DNA of 64,000 nucleotides, taken from assembly GCF_000340215.1 (NCBI RefSeq), contig NW_006921536.1, positions 5,532,283 to 5,596,282 of the forward strand, given 5' to 3'. A program made the position numbers and the translations under genes. Origin of the DNA: Pseudocercospora fijiensis CIRAD86. Taxonomy: Eukaryota > Ascomycota > Dothideomycetes > Mycosphaerellales > Mycosphaerellaceae. The notes under the pieces are model-generated. The model saw only the letters and a program-made list of their open reading frames with translations, searched no databases and had not been told where the DNA came from. Each line of letters starts with the position of its first letter. Positions within the stretch are counted from its first letter, which is position 1. Positions 20,341-33,154 of the stretch are shown piece after piece.

Positions 20341-21649
20341 CGCGCCCTCGTAGCCTTCCTATGTTCCAACCTCGACCTCCGTTGCTACTAACTTAGCAAG
20401 TCTAATAAGCTGCTTAGCCGCGCTAAATTAAACACTTAACTACCTAATTATATAACTATATTAAACCTTACCTCTAATATAGTACAATATCTAACTCTAA
20501 CTACGCTATCCCTATATACAATGAACTATAAAGTGATATATATCTATAAGAATTAAGGGCCTTCGACTAATTACAATACGAGCGCGTCTTCCCTACTATA
20601 ATAGGTAGACGTACGAGGTATTATAGTACTACCTCCGTTCTAAGTAATATCGTACGAGTTCTTTACGTCTACTCTAATAGACCTAGAAATGTCCGCTCCG
20701 AGGGTTTGTCCGCTTCCGAGGGTTGTTCTTATTATTACGAGGGCTATTATTTACTATCGTAGTTTTACTAGCCTAAATTAGTTAGGTTTAGCAGCCTTTA
20801 AGTATTAACTAATTATATCTTTTTAAAAAACTTAGTTCTTCTAGTTTCTATAGGTAAAGGCTATTGTAAGTATAGTAGTAGAGGTTCGCCTCGCTTAAAG
20901 GGTCGGAAAGATCGAGGAGTAACCTATTATCCGTAAGATCGACCCCGGCTAGCTTAGCTCTATAGTTTTGCCCTTAGTTAGTCTATTAGTCGCTTAATCT
21001 TTTAACTTAGTTAAAGTTTTAGCTTAGCCTCAAAGTTTTAATTAAACCTTTAATAGGCTTAAGGCTTTAATTAAAGTTTTAATTAAGGATGCCTTAGGCT
21101 CGTAGTATAGGTAAGGTTATATCTATAGGCGTAGCGACAATAGTAAGTAATGTTAATAATAGTAGCGCTAGTCGTCTTAGCGCTAACTTTACCTTGCTTT
21201 CGATTTCCTTCTTCGACTAATAATATACTCCGCAATACCGTTACTAATATAGCCGCGCCGGCCGCCGGCGTACTGCTAGCTCGTAGCGCGACACTATTAC
21301 CTTTATTACCGTTATTCGCACGCGCGCGCACGTCGCCCTTATCGAACGCTTAGGTCTCGAGGCCTCGATAGAATAAAGAACAAGAGAGGGACCTATAGGG
21401 CGCATTAAGGAAGAGGTAGAATCCTTAAAAGAGCAGGCGATTAGTTAATAGTTATAGCGCGTTTGTTAATGCTTAGTGCGCGTCTACTATAGTAGTGTAG
21501 TCTTATTGTTCTAGTTTGTCGGCCTCTAATTAGTTAGCTAATAGCACCCCGGGGGTGCTATTAATCCTAAGCCTTAGTAACATTACGAGCTTTTAGCCTT
21601 CTTCTTATTCTTTATACTAGTCTAATACTCGTCTAATAACTTAGTTATG

Positions 21650-24600
21650 TCTTTAAAAGAGGCTTTAGCTTCCTACGAGTCCTATTTAGGTAAATAGCCT
21701 TGCTATCTTAATAGGTACTCCTTCTTGCCTTTCCTAGTCCGGTGCTATAGGATACGTTCTACAGACTACAGTTCTTTACTATTAGCTAAGACTTCTTCTA
21801 ACTTAGTAGGTGCTTCGTCGCCTTCGCGTTAATAGTATAGCTTAAGGAGGGATATATAGAAGGTGTTATAGATAGTATAATAGGGTAGAAGCTATAACTA
21901 GTAGGCCTGTATGCCCTTCGGTTCTCGGATACGGAATAGGCTAATGTATCTTAGTACGAGCTTAGGCCTTGTTTTACTATCGGGTAATAGGTATTTGCGG
22001 ATGCGGAGGTTCTTTGTACTAAGCATAACTATATCGCCTTACTTAAAGGTTATTAGAAGGTAGTGTTTGTTATAGTAGGTCTTTTAGTACTCTTAAGCCT
22101 TTGTTAACTTCTCGGCTATCTTAGTATAGATTTCTCGCATCTTCTAAACCCTCTTAATAGCCGCTAGTGTCTTAGGTTAACCCGCTTCCCTTTCCTTACG
22201 CTCGGCCCCGAGCGATAGGGGGTCTTATAGTAGCGTAGGGTTTCTTCCTATTATAGCGAAATAAGGTAACACCTTAGTAGATAAGTAGACACTATTGTTG
22301 TATACGAATTCGGCTAGTTGTAGGAGATTAACCCAATCCTTAGGGTTCTCGTTAATGTAACTACGCAGGTACTACTATAGGGTAGTATTCTGTCTCTCTA
22401 TTTGACCGTTAGTCTATAGATAGAAGGCTATTAATAGCCGATGCTTTAGTCTTAGCTATAGGCATATTTCGCTCTAATAGTACGATATAAATGTCGAGCC
22501 CCTATCGGAGACTATCCCCTTAGGGGTTCCCTAATAGGTATAGAAGATGTTAGTCTATAGCGCCTCTACTATATTAATAGCAGTCTAATCCTTGCGCGCC
22601 GGGATATATCGAGCGCCCTTAGTAAATCGATCTACTATAACAAGGATAGTATTATATACTTCCCCCCTGCGCTTAGTAGGCGGAAGTCCTATAATAAAGT
22701 CTATTATAAGCTCTGCAAATAGCTTCTTTAGAATAGGGAGTAAAGACAACTCGCCGAATAGCAAGTGCTTCGGCGCTTTAACTCGTTAATACACGGCATA
22801 CGTATTTACGTAGTCCTTTATGTCCCGCTTACTATTTAGCTAGTAGTATATACGCGATAGTAGCTCGTACGACCTCTCTATACTATAGTAACCGGCAAGC
22901 TTACTATTATAGTGTCGCTTAAGAAGTTCTTGTCGGATCGAATGTTTAGCGGGGACATAGTATCTGCCCTTGAACTTTAAATAACCTTTGTTATCGATCG
23001 ACTAATTGTTACTCTTACTAGATCGAGTCTTTCGCCTACTTACAAGCTTATCTATACGTTTAGTAGCAAAGGCGTCCCTCTGCTAAGCCCGTAACAGCTT
23101 ATCTATAAACGATTAACTATCCCTATTTGTAAGGTTATTTAATAGCACCCTCGCTATTAAACGAGGTACGCATTATATACATCTAATAGCACTAGTAGCC
23201 GGATTAACTGCATTAGTGCTATCGCTGTTACTATATATTACGATGTCGACTAGAGAGTTATTATAACTTCTCCTATCTGTGTCCTTAGCTCTTGCCTTAA
23301 CACGCACTATTAATATAGCAAGAGTATTAATATACTTTAAGCCGTCGCGGAGTCCGGTAAGCCGCTTATCCTACGCGTACTTATTAACAATACGGGCTAT
23401 AGCAATCTTATACTGCAGGGTTAGAAACAATAAATTAATAGATTGCTAAGTCCCGCTATCGTAATTAGGTCGCCTCGATAGGCTATTAGCAGGGTTGCTT
23501 ACGCCTAGCCGATATAATATATCAAAATTAAACCTAGCGAGGTAGACGGCCTATCTAGCCTGTCGACCTATAACTCTAGTAACCTTAGTAATGCTACGGA
23601 GGTTGTTATAGTCTGTATAGACCTGTATCGTATATTAGGCCCTATCGAGGTAATGCCTCTAATGCTTAAAGGCCTCGACAATAGCTAAGAGCTCTTGCTC
23701 GTAGGTCTCGTAGCGACGCTTAGTATCGATTATCTTCCTCGAAAAGAAGGCAATCGGGTGCTAGTAATAGTTATTATCTAATTGCTAGGATATAATAGCC
23801 GATATAGCGAACTGTAAAGCGTTAGTCTCAATTCGGATCTACTTATTTAGCACGAAATAGTATAACAAGGGGACTTTAGTAAAGCGCTGCTTTAGACCGT
23901 TAAAAGCGGCTTGTACTCTATTAGTCTATTTGAACTCTCTAGATAGATTAGCCTTAGTTTTAGTAAGTTCCGTTAGTAGCATTACGTGCCGCGAGTAACC
24001 TTCGATAAATCGACGGTAGAAGTTAGCAAAACCTAGGAATAATTGAAGCTCTTTAATGCTAGTAGGTGTTAGCTATTTAGTAATAGTCTTAATTCGATTA
24101 GGATTAGCCTTAACACTATTAGTTAATACGATGAAACTAAGGAAGGCTACCTCCTTAGTAGTAAAGATGCATTTAGAAGGCTTGCAATACAGTCTATAGG
24201 CTCGCAGGCGGTTAAGGACCTTGTAGACTATAGCCTAGTACTCCGCAATATTAGGTAAGTGTATATAAACTAGGATGTTATCTAGGTAAACTATACAGAG
24301 GTAATCTAATAGGCCTAATAGGGCCCGATTAATGTAGGACTAGAATGTAGTAGGGGCATTAGCTAGCCTAAATAGCATAACTAAGTACTCGAAATAGCTA
24401 TAGCGAGTGCGAAAGGCTGTCTTCTATTCATCGCCCTTGCGAATACGAATACGGTAATAGGCGTCCTTAATGTCTAATATAGTGTAGTAGTAGGCACTAG
24501 AAAGGCGATCGAGGGTCTTATTAATAAGAGGAAGTAGATAGCGATCTTTAATAGTAATAGTATTAAGCCTACGATAATCGATATAGAGGCGCAGGCTACT

Positions 24601-26810
24601 ATCCTTCTTTAGTACGAATAGGATAGGGGCACTAGCAGGGCTATTACTATACCGAATGCGGCTATTAGCTAGGTTTTCCTCTAGGTATTTACGTAATACA
24701 GCAAGCTCTCGCTTACTAAGGTTGTAGAGGGGGCTAAAAGGAACCTCCTTGCCCTCTATAATATTAATCTTATAATCTGTCTCCTTAAATATAGGCAATG
24801 TCGATGCTAGGTAATATTTAAATACATTAATATAGGTCTCTCGAATAGGCACTAGTATACGTTCGAGCTGATTAGGGTCTATACTATTAGGGGGCATAGG
24901 TTTATCGTTATTACTACCGAGCAGGTCGGTAGTCGGATTAGCTAAGGCGGAGGCTAGTATTAGGTTGCTAATAAACAGGACCCTAATATTATTAGGACAC
25001 TCGCTAATGTCGATGTGTTTAATATCCTCTTTCCTAGCGATTCCAAATCGCTATTGTTAACTGCCTAAGTCTATAACTATAGCATAGTACTTAAGAACAG
25101 GGTTGCTAATAATAATATCGGATAGGAGGCTGTCTATGTCTACCGCGTAGGTAGTAAAGTTTAGTAGGCGTTTATTTCCGAGGTCGTCTTTTAGAACTAT
25201 AGGAACATAGTAGGCCCTATAGGTCAAGTGCCGAGCGTTATTAAACCAAGCAAGGGTTGGTAGGTTAGTTTTCGGCAGTTGTCGGAGGTCTAATTGCTTA
25301 GCTAGGCGATAGCTAATAAGGGCACTAACTGAATTTCCGGGATCTAGCATAACCTTTGCCTTATAGTTAGTGTCGCGCCTAGATATAAGACAGGTACGTA
25401 TAATAGCTAGCACAATGTCGATAGTCTTACGCCGTATAAGGCTAATAGTTAGTGCGGCGCTTACTCTTTTTTCGAAGGACCGATAGGGATAGCATTAGCG
25501 GCTAAAAGGTGCTTACGGTGCTTAGCGGTAGTACGGTCGATTCGGGCCTAATCCTTAGGTTTGTCGCATTAGCCTAGTAGATAGCTAGTGCTATTACAGT
25601 TAAAGCACTTCAACCCGGTTAGTAGACTACTGTAGCTGTTATTATTATTAGCAGAGCGGTTAGCATTATAGGGATACGAGTCCCTTCTACGGCCCCTATC
25701 GCGGCCTCCTCTATATAGCCGGCGGCTACGGCCTCTTCTACGGTTATTGTTACTGTTCCTATTGTTAGCATTGTTGTTATAGTAGGAACCTTAGTTTCCT
25801 CCGCGGCTACTACGATTGCCGCGGTTAGTGCTAGCTAGTCGGATCCTCGATTCTAGTCGTTATTAGAGCTAAACAGCCCGTTCGGCTGTTTCTACTTCGA
25901 CTATGAATTAAATGCGTGTTAGGTTAGCCTATTCGAATACACGACGGCGGTCCAATTTAAGGACTAATTCCTATCGCAATTTAGGGCGTATTTCGGAAAT
26001 CTAGATAGAGTCGGTCTTAGCTAGCAAATCGTCCTTAAGGGTCTTTAAATAGGCCTTAAATAAGCGAGCCGATTAATTAGTCTTTTGTTTAGCTCGAAGG
26101 TATTAGTCCTAAGCGTATTGTTGCCTCAGTATAGGGTTTCTAAGGGTGTCTAGCATAATAGTCTTATAGTCTTGCTACTAAACAGCGGTCTAATTAGTAA
26201 GGGAGTCGAAATGGTTATCCTAGGTGCGTTTTGGGTCTCTATTAATGTATTGCATAGCATAGACGACTAGCGAATAGTCGTCTAGTAGGGCCCTTAGTGC
26301 ATTCCGCTAGTTTAATTCACAATTACGTATGTGATTATTATACTGCTTGCGGCTAGAGCCATTAAATACGGTACAGTCTTTAAGCTTAGCATCCTTCTTT
26401 TAAATAGAAGGTACTACTACTAGTTCTAGTCTAGTAGTAGTTGTTAGGGCTTCCTATAGGCGGCGAATCTCGAGGAGATTATCCTTTAGCTGTTGTTCTT
26501 AACGTAGGGCAGTAAGCCTGTTTTAGGTAGCTTCTTAGAGTCTCCCTACTAGTTAGGGGCTAAAGGCTAGTTAGCTATATCGACGGTTGACAATATTGTT
26601 AAGAATGTTGTCGATAGGCAATTCTAGGTCGTTACCTAGAATTACAGGTTCTTCTTTAATAGGCTCTCCGGCAGGCTCTTTAGTAGGGGGCACTTTAGTA
26701 GGCACTTTAGCGGGAACTGTGCTACTAGCGTTGTTATTGCTAGCGCTGCTAGCGGCAGCATAGTTGTTATTGCTTCGTAATAAGCCGGCTATTATAAGGG
26801 GTAACACTAA
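21650..26810 (-). pseudogene. Gypsy-1 gag-pol with chromodomain, RIP-riddled
   Basis: Minus-strand domains, approximate positions: Gag 25,560-26,810, with a CX2CX4HX4C knuckle near 25,560-25,610. Protease 25,057-25,440 (KVMLDPGNSVSALIS). RT 24,000-24,900, with IDYRRLN and YLDNILVY near 24,290 (the second Asp of YLDD changed to Asn). RNase H 23,300-23,950. Integrase 21,900-23,000, with the HHCC zinc region near 22,780-22,990 (GRYYVPAKHSIRQELLKRHY). Chromodomain about 21,660-21,740 (RTRKGKKEYLLR, TAG, QGYLPK), the typical EYLVRWQGY motif. Longest surviving open pieces are 24,424-24,897 and 25,057-25,413. In-frame TAG/TAA codons throughout. Confidence 0.92.
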
Positions 26811-27045
26811 TAATGTATTATAGGCCCCTAAGATGCGGATATAGCGGAATTAGTAGATATCGGCTTAGTACGATTGACTCGGTATAATAGGCCGTATAGA
26901 AGGCCTTGCTTAATAATTGGTACGGTTGTTTCGATAGAATAGTACGTATAGGTCCCGTTCTTCGGGCGCAATATAGTTAGATTAGTCTTGTTCGTAGCTA
27001 TACCGCTAAAAGCTTGAAATAAGGACTATCTAGCTGCTGCCCTTA

Positions 27046-27064
27046 AAGGGTAGATCGAATACTA
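27046..27064 (-). other. Primer-binding-site region of Gypsy-1
   Basis: The bases just inside the 5' LTR (minus strand tagtattcgatctaccc) are repeated exactly at 41,742-41,758 next to the LTR of copy 3, as expected for a conserved primer site. The priming tRNA was not identified. Confidence 0.5.
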
Positions 27065-27253
27065 TATAAGAAGGGTTATATTAGCAGGTAGATAGGGTAG
27101 TAGTAGGTACAAGTAGTATTCGATAAGGATCTAGGAGGAGAGGGAGGAAGGCAGGAGAGTTAGCCTAACGCTAAGCGCCAAGCCCTGCCTAAGGCACTAA
27201 GACCCTAGCTTTACTCGAGCCAGTTACATACTAATCACGTATAGCCTCTAATA
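27065..27253 (-). repeat. Gypsy-1 5' LTR, RIP-mutated
   Basis: 189 bp, begins TATAAG (for TGTGAG) and ends CTCTAATA (for CTCTAACA). Differences from the left LTR are mainly CA to TA and TG to TA. Confidence 0.94.
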
Positions 27254-27258
27254 TACGA

Positions 27259-29010
27259 AGACAAGCGATTACTAAATAATCTAGAAGAGGCAGAGTTAGT
27301 TAGATATATTAATAAGTTAACTAACTTAGGCCTACCACTAACAGCCTAAATAGTACGCAATTTTGCTAAGTAGGTGTATAGTAAGGAGCCTAATAAGAAC
27401 TAGCCTACTAAGTTTACTAAGAGGCACTTAGATATTCTGTCTTCTAAGTACCTTAGCAACCTAGATAAAGCACGGAAGAAGGCTGATTTATAGAGCTTAT
27501 ATGCTAAGTACTTTAACAAGTTAAGAGCTAAGATAAAGAAGTACAATATCGAGCCTAAGAATGTATACAATATAGATAAGAAGGGCTTTATAATAGGGGT
27601 ACTTAGTAAAGCTAAAAGAATCTTTATAAAGGAGGCAATAACAAGTAGCTAGTTAAAGGGATATACGCAGGATAGCAACCGTAAATAGATAACAGTTATT
27701 GGCTATATCTATACTAATAGTACAGCACTACCACCTACCTTAATATATAAGGCTTAGCCTAGCTAGTTCCAAGACACTTAGGTAGAAGATATAGACCTAG
27801 AACAGCATTTAGCCTTCTTTACTAAGTTACCCTCTAGCTAGACAAACGATAAGCTTAGCTTCGTATAGTTAACTTAAGTATTCGATCGCTATACTAAGTA
27901 GAAGGCTCGCAATAGTAGATCCTAGCGCCTACTAATACTAGATAGACACGGCTCTCACTTGAATATAAAGTTCCTTAACTAGGCTCTAGAAAGACAGATC
28001 TTAGTAGGCGTTTATTCACCTTATTTAACCTATAGATTGCAGCCTCTAGATATGTCCTTATTCGCACCTCTTATAAGCTAGTACTTAACGGCTTTAAACT
28101 AGTTTATCTATAGATCTATAGGTATCTAGGGTATAACAAAGCGGGTATTCTTTAGCTTGTTCTAGCAGGCCTAGACTAAGGCAATAGTAAAGAAGAACAT
28201 AGATAGTAGCTTCTAGAAGACAGGCATCTATCTATTTAATCTATAGGCAGTGCTATCTAAGCTAAAGAAGCTAAAGGATATAGAGCTAAGTTCTAGTAAG
28301 CAATCTAGTAGACTATCCTTAAAGGCTTTAACTAGGTCTAATATTAAGAGAGCTAACTAGAAGAAGATTGAGTATCTTATTAAGACTATAGTAGATACAA
28401 AGAACTCGAAGAAAGTACTAAATCTAAGGGATTAGGTTAGTAGCTTATAGGCTTAGAATGCGTAGCTCTTAACTTAAGTAAGTAGATTAATAGCTGCTCT
28501 TAGTAATAAGAAGAAGCGTAGAAAGCGAGGCAATAAGTTGTTTAAAGAGGTAAGGGCAGAAGACGGCTCTACTGCTATATTCTACTTACCTGCTAAGATT
28601 TAGTAGGTAAGAGACATTCTTACTAGGAAGGAGAGAGAGAAATAAGAAGAGGCTACTTAGAAGGAGGCTAAGAAGGTCTAGTAGCAACTAAATAAGCAAT
28701 ATGCTATATAAGTAAAGGAGTTAAAGGTATAGTAGAGACAGGCTACTACTAAAGAAAGGAAGGAGAAATTAGCTAAATAGGCCCTTAAGAAGGAAGCAAA
28801 GAAATAGACAGTTGCGGCTTCGAGACAACTAAATAATAACCTTTAGGAGAGTATAAAGAAGGCTAAGAACCCTCTTAGGCGTATTATATTTAAACAGCCG
28901 TAGGAAGAAGATGTTATATATACTCTAAGTAAGAAAGCCGGAAATCGGGCTTTATAGCTAAAGCGACGTATACTAATTGTAATATTGCCCGTAACGGTCT
29001 AGGAGGTTTC
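27259..29010 (+). pseudogene. Fot1/pogo-type transposase, remainder, RIP-inactivated
   Basis: The frame continues directly from 20,131 (YEDKRLLNNLEEAELVRYIN). It shows the DDE_1 catalytic region: YNIDKKGFIIG near 27,565-27,600 (first Asp), LLILDRHGSHLNIKFL near 27,930-27,975 (second Asp) and LQPLDMSLFAPL near 28,035-28,075 (third acidic residue). A Lys/Arg-rich C-terminal region follows (for example NKKKRRKRGNKLFKEV). Around thirty TAG/TAA codons interrupt it. Such transposases cut and paste at TA sites. RIP-like composition continues to about 29,150; I did not locate the right terminal repeat. Confidence 0.9.
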
Positions 29011-29169
29011 CTAATCGAAAGCGCGTAGTCGAAATGTAAATAGACGAAAGCGTTAATAGTATAGACGTTGTGTTAATGGAATGCGACCGTAAAGAAGGTA
29101 TATAAGCTAAACCGTAGAAAGCGTGCGCCAAGGCTGAGCGTGCGTTATGGCTAGAAGCCTTCTATAGTA

Positions 29170-29813
29170 GGTCGATGTATATACTGACCCAGAGTGCGAG
29201 GGTGTCCAATCCGCTAGAGCAGATGTCGCTTAAGATACTTCCTCCACACCTATCCGGACGAACAACTCCCACCTATGGTAGGCCCTGCAGTCGAGTGTCG
29301 AAAAAGTCGAAGCTAGCCAGGCACCTCTGTCGTGTTTCAGTGTTACTTATCATCAACCCCAGATCCGGTCCGATGAGCCGACCAGGTTCACGAAGCTCGA
29401 GATACCCTGCACGATTCCAGGTGTATGTATGTAGCTCTTTCGCGAATCGGCTGCCTGCATGTGACAGTGGCAGCCCCGTGGTTGCATTGTTGCGTGTACA
29501 AAGACAAAAGGGTAGGTAGGCGGGTATAGTCGGTAAATGCAGGAGGGAGTTGCAGCTACAGGTACGGAAGAAACGCATGTGCCGGCCGTGCACAGAGCCC
29601 TGTAAAACCTGAACGAAGGAGGCTCTGTAATCTAATCAGTCAAGTTCGCGAAGTAGCCGGTACGTAAGCGTTCAGACATCCGATGGATCGCTTACTGTTC
29701 TGCTGATGGACGGAAGTAATACTGTAAGCAGAAGCGTTGGTGCTGACTGCGAACGAACGCTTTCAAACAAGGCATACCCTGACTAACGGAACACTTAGGA
29801 AAAACGTACGGTG
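29170..29813. other. Small un-RIPped island between transposons
   Basis: Base composition returns to normal here (CA and TG present, balanced GC). Overlapping open frames exist at 29,175-29,519 (plus) and 29,273-29,593 (minus), but neither has a recognisable domain. It is the left half of the locus into which the MULE inserted; the right half is 33,207-33,320. Probably former single-copy host DNA. Confidence 0.5.
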
Positions 29814-29822
29814 GCGGACTGG
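29814..29822 (+). repeat. Left 9-bp target-site duplication of the MULE
   Basis: GCGGACTGG here pairs with GCGGACTAG at 33,198-33,206. The single difference is TG to TA, a RIP-type change. Confidence 0.88.
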
Positions 29823-29865
29823 CTTGGATACTTCCCCGAGCCCCAGCTGGCAGCCCGAGCCCTAG
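29823..29865 (+). repeat. MULE left terminal inverted repeat
   Basis: Begins CTTGGATACTTCCCCGAGCC. The reverse complement of the right end reads CTTAGATACTTCCCCGAGCC. The left copy keeps CAGCTGGCAG where the right has TAGCTAGCAG. Confidence 0.9.
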
Positions 29866-30129
29866 CATTATGTAAGATTTCGAGATCGACTGTTCCTAAC
29901 GAAATCGCGTATAGAAGCGGATAATCGCGTCGCTGCAGGCCCCGCTAGCCGGGCAACTACTATAATACTACTATATACAGCTATAAAGCCAAAGTTTGTT
30001 AGTAAATTAGTAGTATAGCAAAATTGAAGGTGTTATTAGTTGTTAGCTATCTACTTAGGTCTAATCGGATTGCGACCTACCGCCTTGTAACTACGCGAGG
30101 CTATATATGCTAGCTTATACTAGTCTCTT

Positions 30130-30310
30130 AGTTGCTAACTAGTATACTGCTATTACTAAGTATACTACTATTGCTAAGTATACTACTATTACTAAGCATA
30201 CTACTATTGCTAAGCATACTGCTATTGCTAAGCATACTGCTGTTACTAAGCAAACTGATAGTGCTATTGCTAACTAGCATACTACTATTACTAAGTAAAC
30301 TAATAGTATT
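30130..30310. repeat. 18-bp minisatellite inside the MULE
   Basis: About six to eight copies of an 18-bp unit (tactactattgctaagca-like) in tandem. The open frame across it (repeated ILLLLS) is a product of the repeat, not a gene. Confidence 0.75.
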
Positions 30311-30729
30311 GTTACTAGAGCACCTAGTAATAAAGCGGCCTTCCTACTAGCTATATAAGCGACTACTAGTACTATTGCTAAGCAGCTTGTCGTTGTTATT
30401 GCTTATACAATGCCGCCTACTAACGACTATATTCAAGTTACTCGATTGAACGCTATTCTTCGCGTACCTTTATATTACTTAGCTCTTAGCGTAGAAGTTC
30501 TAGCTTAGAAGGAGGTTGCGGAGTAGCCGGAGGTACCTATTCGAGTACTTCTCGACGTAGATTATAGCACTCGAAGCTATAAGGGTAACAAGCAGGTCTA
30601 TACGGTCGGTTAGCCTTCTAGTAGGGGCACTGTTAGTTGCGGCACTAGCTCTTTACGCACTTGTAGTAAGCTAAGACCGTCGTTCTTAGCTAAGTAAGTA
30701 ATACGCCTAGCTCGAGAGTGAAGTTAGTA

Positions 30730-32935
30730 GTAGTAGCACTTGTTCGCTTCTACTTCTTCGCAGTAATAGCTAAGTCGTTAAGTTCTCGAGCCGTTAGTGT
30801 ACGCTTTGTTAAGTAAAGTGTCGCTCCGCTAGTAAGAGGTTTATAGTTACTAAATACAACCCTCGGCTCTCGTAGACGTAGTAGCCGCTTACTAAAGTCA
30901 ATAAGCCAATACTCGTAGAAGTAGTAAGGTAATAGCACTACGCGGCTACCGCCTATCTCGATTAGCTTTATAATCTCGTATTTGTAAGGGTAGCCGTGCG
31001 TCTTAGTAAGGTAATCGTTGCAGCGGCAGTGTATACAGCTATACGAGTAGGCCGAGTGCTTAATCTTATTGCCGTTATCGTTAACCTTAATTCTTAGTAG
31101 GGTAAGGGCACGCTTCTATAGCTTAGCTACTTCGAGAAGGTAGTAGTCGCTTATAACTCGAGAGACAGAAGCCTAGAATACGCTAGTAAGCAGCTTATTG
31201 CACCGCTTTAAGTTGTCCGCTATAGCGGCACAGCGGCGATCGTAGCCTTCTTACTACTAGTTAAGAAGGGACTCGAAGAGCGTAAAGATATCGTATCGGC
31301 TACTATAGTTAAGCTAGAGCTTAATGCGGCTATAGCAGGACTCGACTCGTAACGTTGTCTTCGCTCCGAAGTATAGTACCTAGTTAGTCTAGTAGTTAAC
31401 AATACGAGTCTTGTAGTGCTACTAGTTCTTATAGAGGTACGACTAGAATATAGGATAAACGCTGTCTAGCTTTGTAACGTTGCTGTTGAACTCTTCCTCG
31501 GTGTCGCTATAGACAGTATAAACGAAGAGCTTTATAAACGTAGCGGTTAAAGGACTGTCTATCTAGTAGCTATTAGATTTAATCTATACAAACTCGCCTC
31601 TCTCCTTACGTATACGAGTAAGGACGTCTTAGTTTAAATGCCACTCGCAAACGATGTTCTTTAACTCCGGAAACACCTTATCGATAGCTAGTATTAGTGC
31701 CTCTTCTCGATTAGTGCTAACGATAAGAGGCATTAGACAGTTGGCTTATTCGAGGCCTTGTCGTAGCGACTTTAATAACTTTACGAAGTCCGCTTTGTTC
31801 GGCTTCGGACGGACAAGGCTAATACCTAGCTTAATTGTGTCGTTTATAGGTCTAGCGGCGACTATATTAAGTAGCTCGAGGTTGTAAAGATTAGTCGAAT
31901 ACGTAGTATCGATAATTAGCTAATATAGCGTCTCTTTATATACCGCGAGAGAGGTCGGATATAGAGCTACTATTGCTTAGATTGAGCCTTCCTCGTTAGC
32001 AGCAATATCGTAGAAGATACTATTATCGTCTAGCAACTTAACTATACGCTTAGCTTAGTTATAGAGCCGCCGCTTATTAAGAGTCCTATTCTAGGCAATA
32101 TTGTAAAGATTATAAGGCTTTAGGATCACTCCTTTACTACGGAAGTAGGCTATAATCTTCGACGTTAGTATACGAGAATGCTAAAGCCGCTCTAGTTGCT
32201 CGAGGAATTTAGCCGTTCTTAATCGGGTCCGGTAAGTAGCAAGTGCTATAATATCGTCCTTCTTATAATTGTAATAGTAGTGTTCTTCTTTACTCGAATG
32301 CCGGATTTGCTACTTACCCTCTAGCTTAAGAGGGTAGACAGCAACAGCGTAGAAGTAGAACTTATAGTCTATCTTCTTCGTCTTCTTCTGTACCTTGTTT
32401 ATAGTATTCTAGGTGCGTTTATTAGGCAATCCGTAACACCTATAGACATATAAATAGCGATATTTGACGCCGTTCTTGTTCTTCTTCGGCTTCTACTCCT
32501 TAAACTCGTACCCCTCCGATATACTAAATTGCTAGATATAGCGCTCGAGAGCGCTCTTCGAAGGAAACGTCGATTAACGCGGCATTAGACCTCGCGGTAG
32601 TAAGGGCGGCGGTTTGACGACAAACTCGTACTTCTAAGGCCGCGGCGATACTAACCTATACTTAGGCAACGATATACGCTCTCGCGGCAGCGATAGTAAA
32701 CGCGAGCGACCTCGAATACGCGTCTCCGAGACTAATTAAACCTCCTCCTACGACGCGATATCTACCGCCGTCGATTGCGCGTCTTCCGCGCTTTCTACTA
32801 CTATCTCTATCGACTAAGCGCTTTCTACTACTATCTCTATCGACTGAGCGCTTTCTACCGCGTCTTCTACTACCGCGTTACCGCCGCCGGCGATAAGATT
32901 ATCGAGAAACTCGTCGTATAATAGAGATTCAGCCA
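30730..32935 (-). pseudogene. MULE transposase, RIP-riddled
   Basis: It starts near 32,935 (MAESLLYDEFLDNLIAGGG on the minus strand). An acidic repeat region follows, then a DNA-binding-like part (KNGVKYRYLYVYRCYGLP near 32,450), then the MULE catalytic domain: LIIDTTYSTNLYNLELLNIV near 31,880, TNREEALILAIDKVFPELK near 31,700 and IVCEWHLN near 31,635, matching the D..YKTN / R..AL..AI...FP / C.WH pattern of the family. C-terminal frames persist to about 30,750. Many TAG/TAA codons lie at Gln/Trp positions. Confidence 0.85.
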
Positions 32936-33154
32936 TTTTCGATAGTTACTAGGCAATTTACTATAAAAGGGGGAAGAAATGCGAATTTTAGGTCTACGGC
33001 AGATTCGGGTAGAATTCCTTCCTAGGTAACGCGCTACGCGCCCGTTAACAACACTAACTAAGAACGGAAACATCGTGTATTAGGCGGAAATAGCACGTAT
33101 TTAACGATATATTAATACAGGCGCGATTCTACATTAGTGCTAGGTCTATATCTA

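Larger units (their letters stand above)
20132..27253 (-). mobile_element. Gypsy chromovirus LTR retrotransposon (copy 1), complete, RIP-inactivated
   Basis: A 7,122-bp element with 189-bp LTRs at both ends and 5-bp target duplication TACGA, coding on the minus strand. Domain order (gag, protease, RT, RNase H, integrase, chromodomain) is that of a Gypsy chromovirus. It is inserted inside a Fot1-like transposase. About 1.2 kb (20,340-21,600) between the end of pol and the 3' LTR holds no recognisable gene. Only the LTR and first ~75 bp on the gene-island side escaped heavy RIP. Confidence 0.95.

Noticed and set aside
29175..29593. Overlapping frames of 114 and 106 codons in the un-RIPped island
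   Set aside because: No domain features; they overlap on opposite strands and look like chance in normal-composition DNA.
30132..30350. Open frame with repeated ILLLLS
   Set aside because: It is produced by the 18-bp minisatellite inside the MULE, not a gene.
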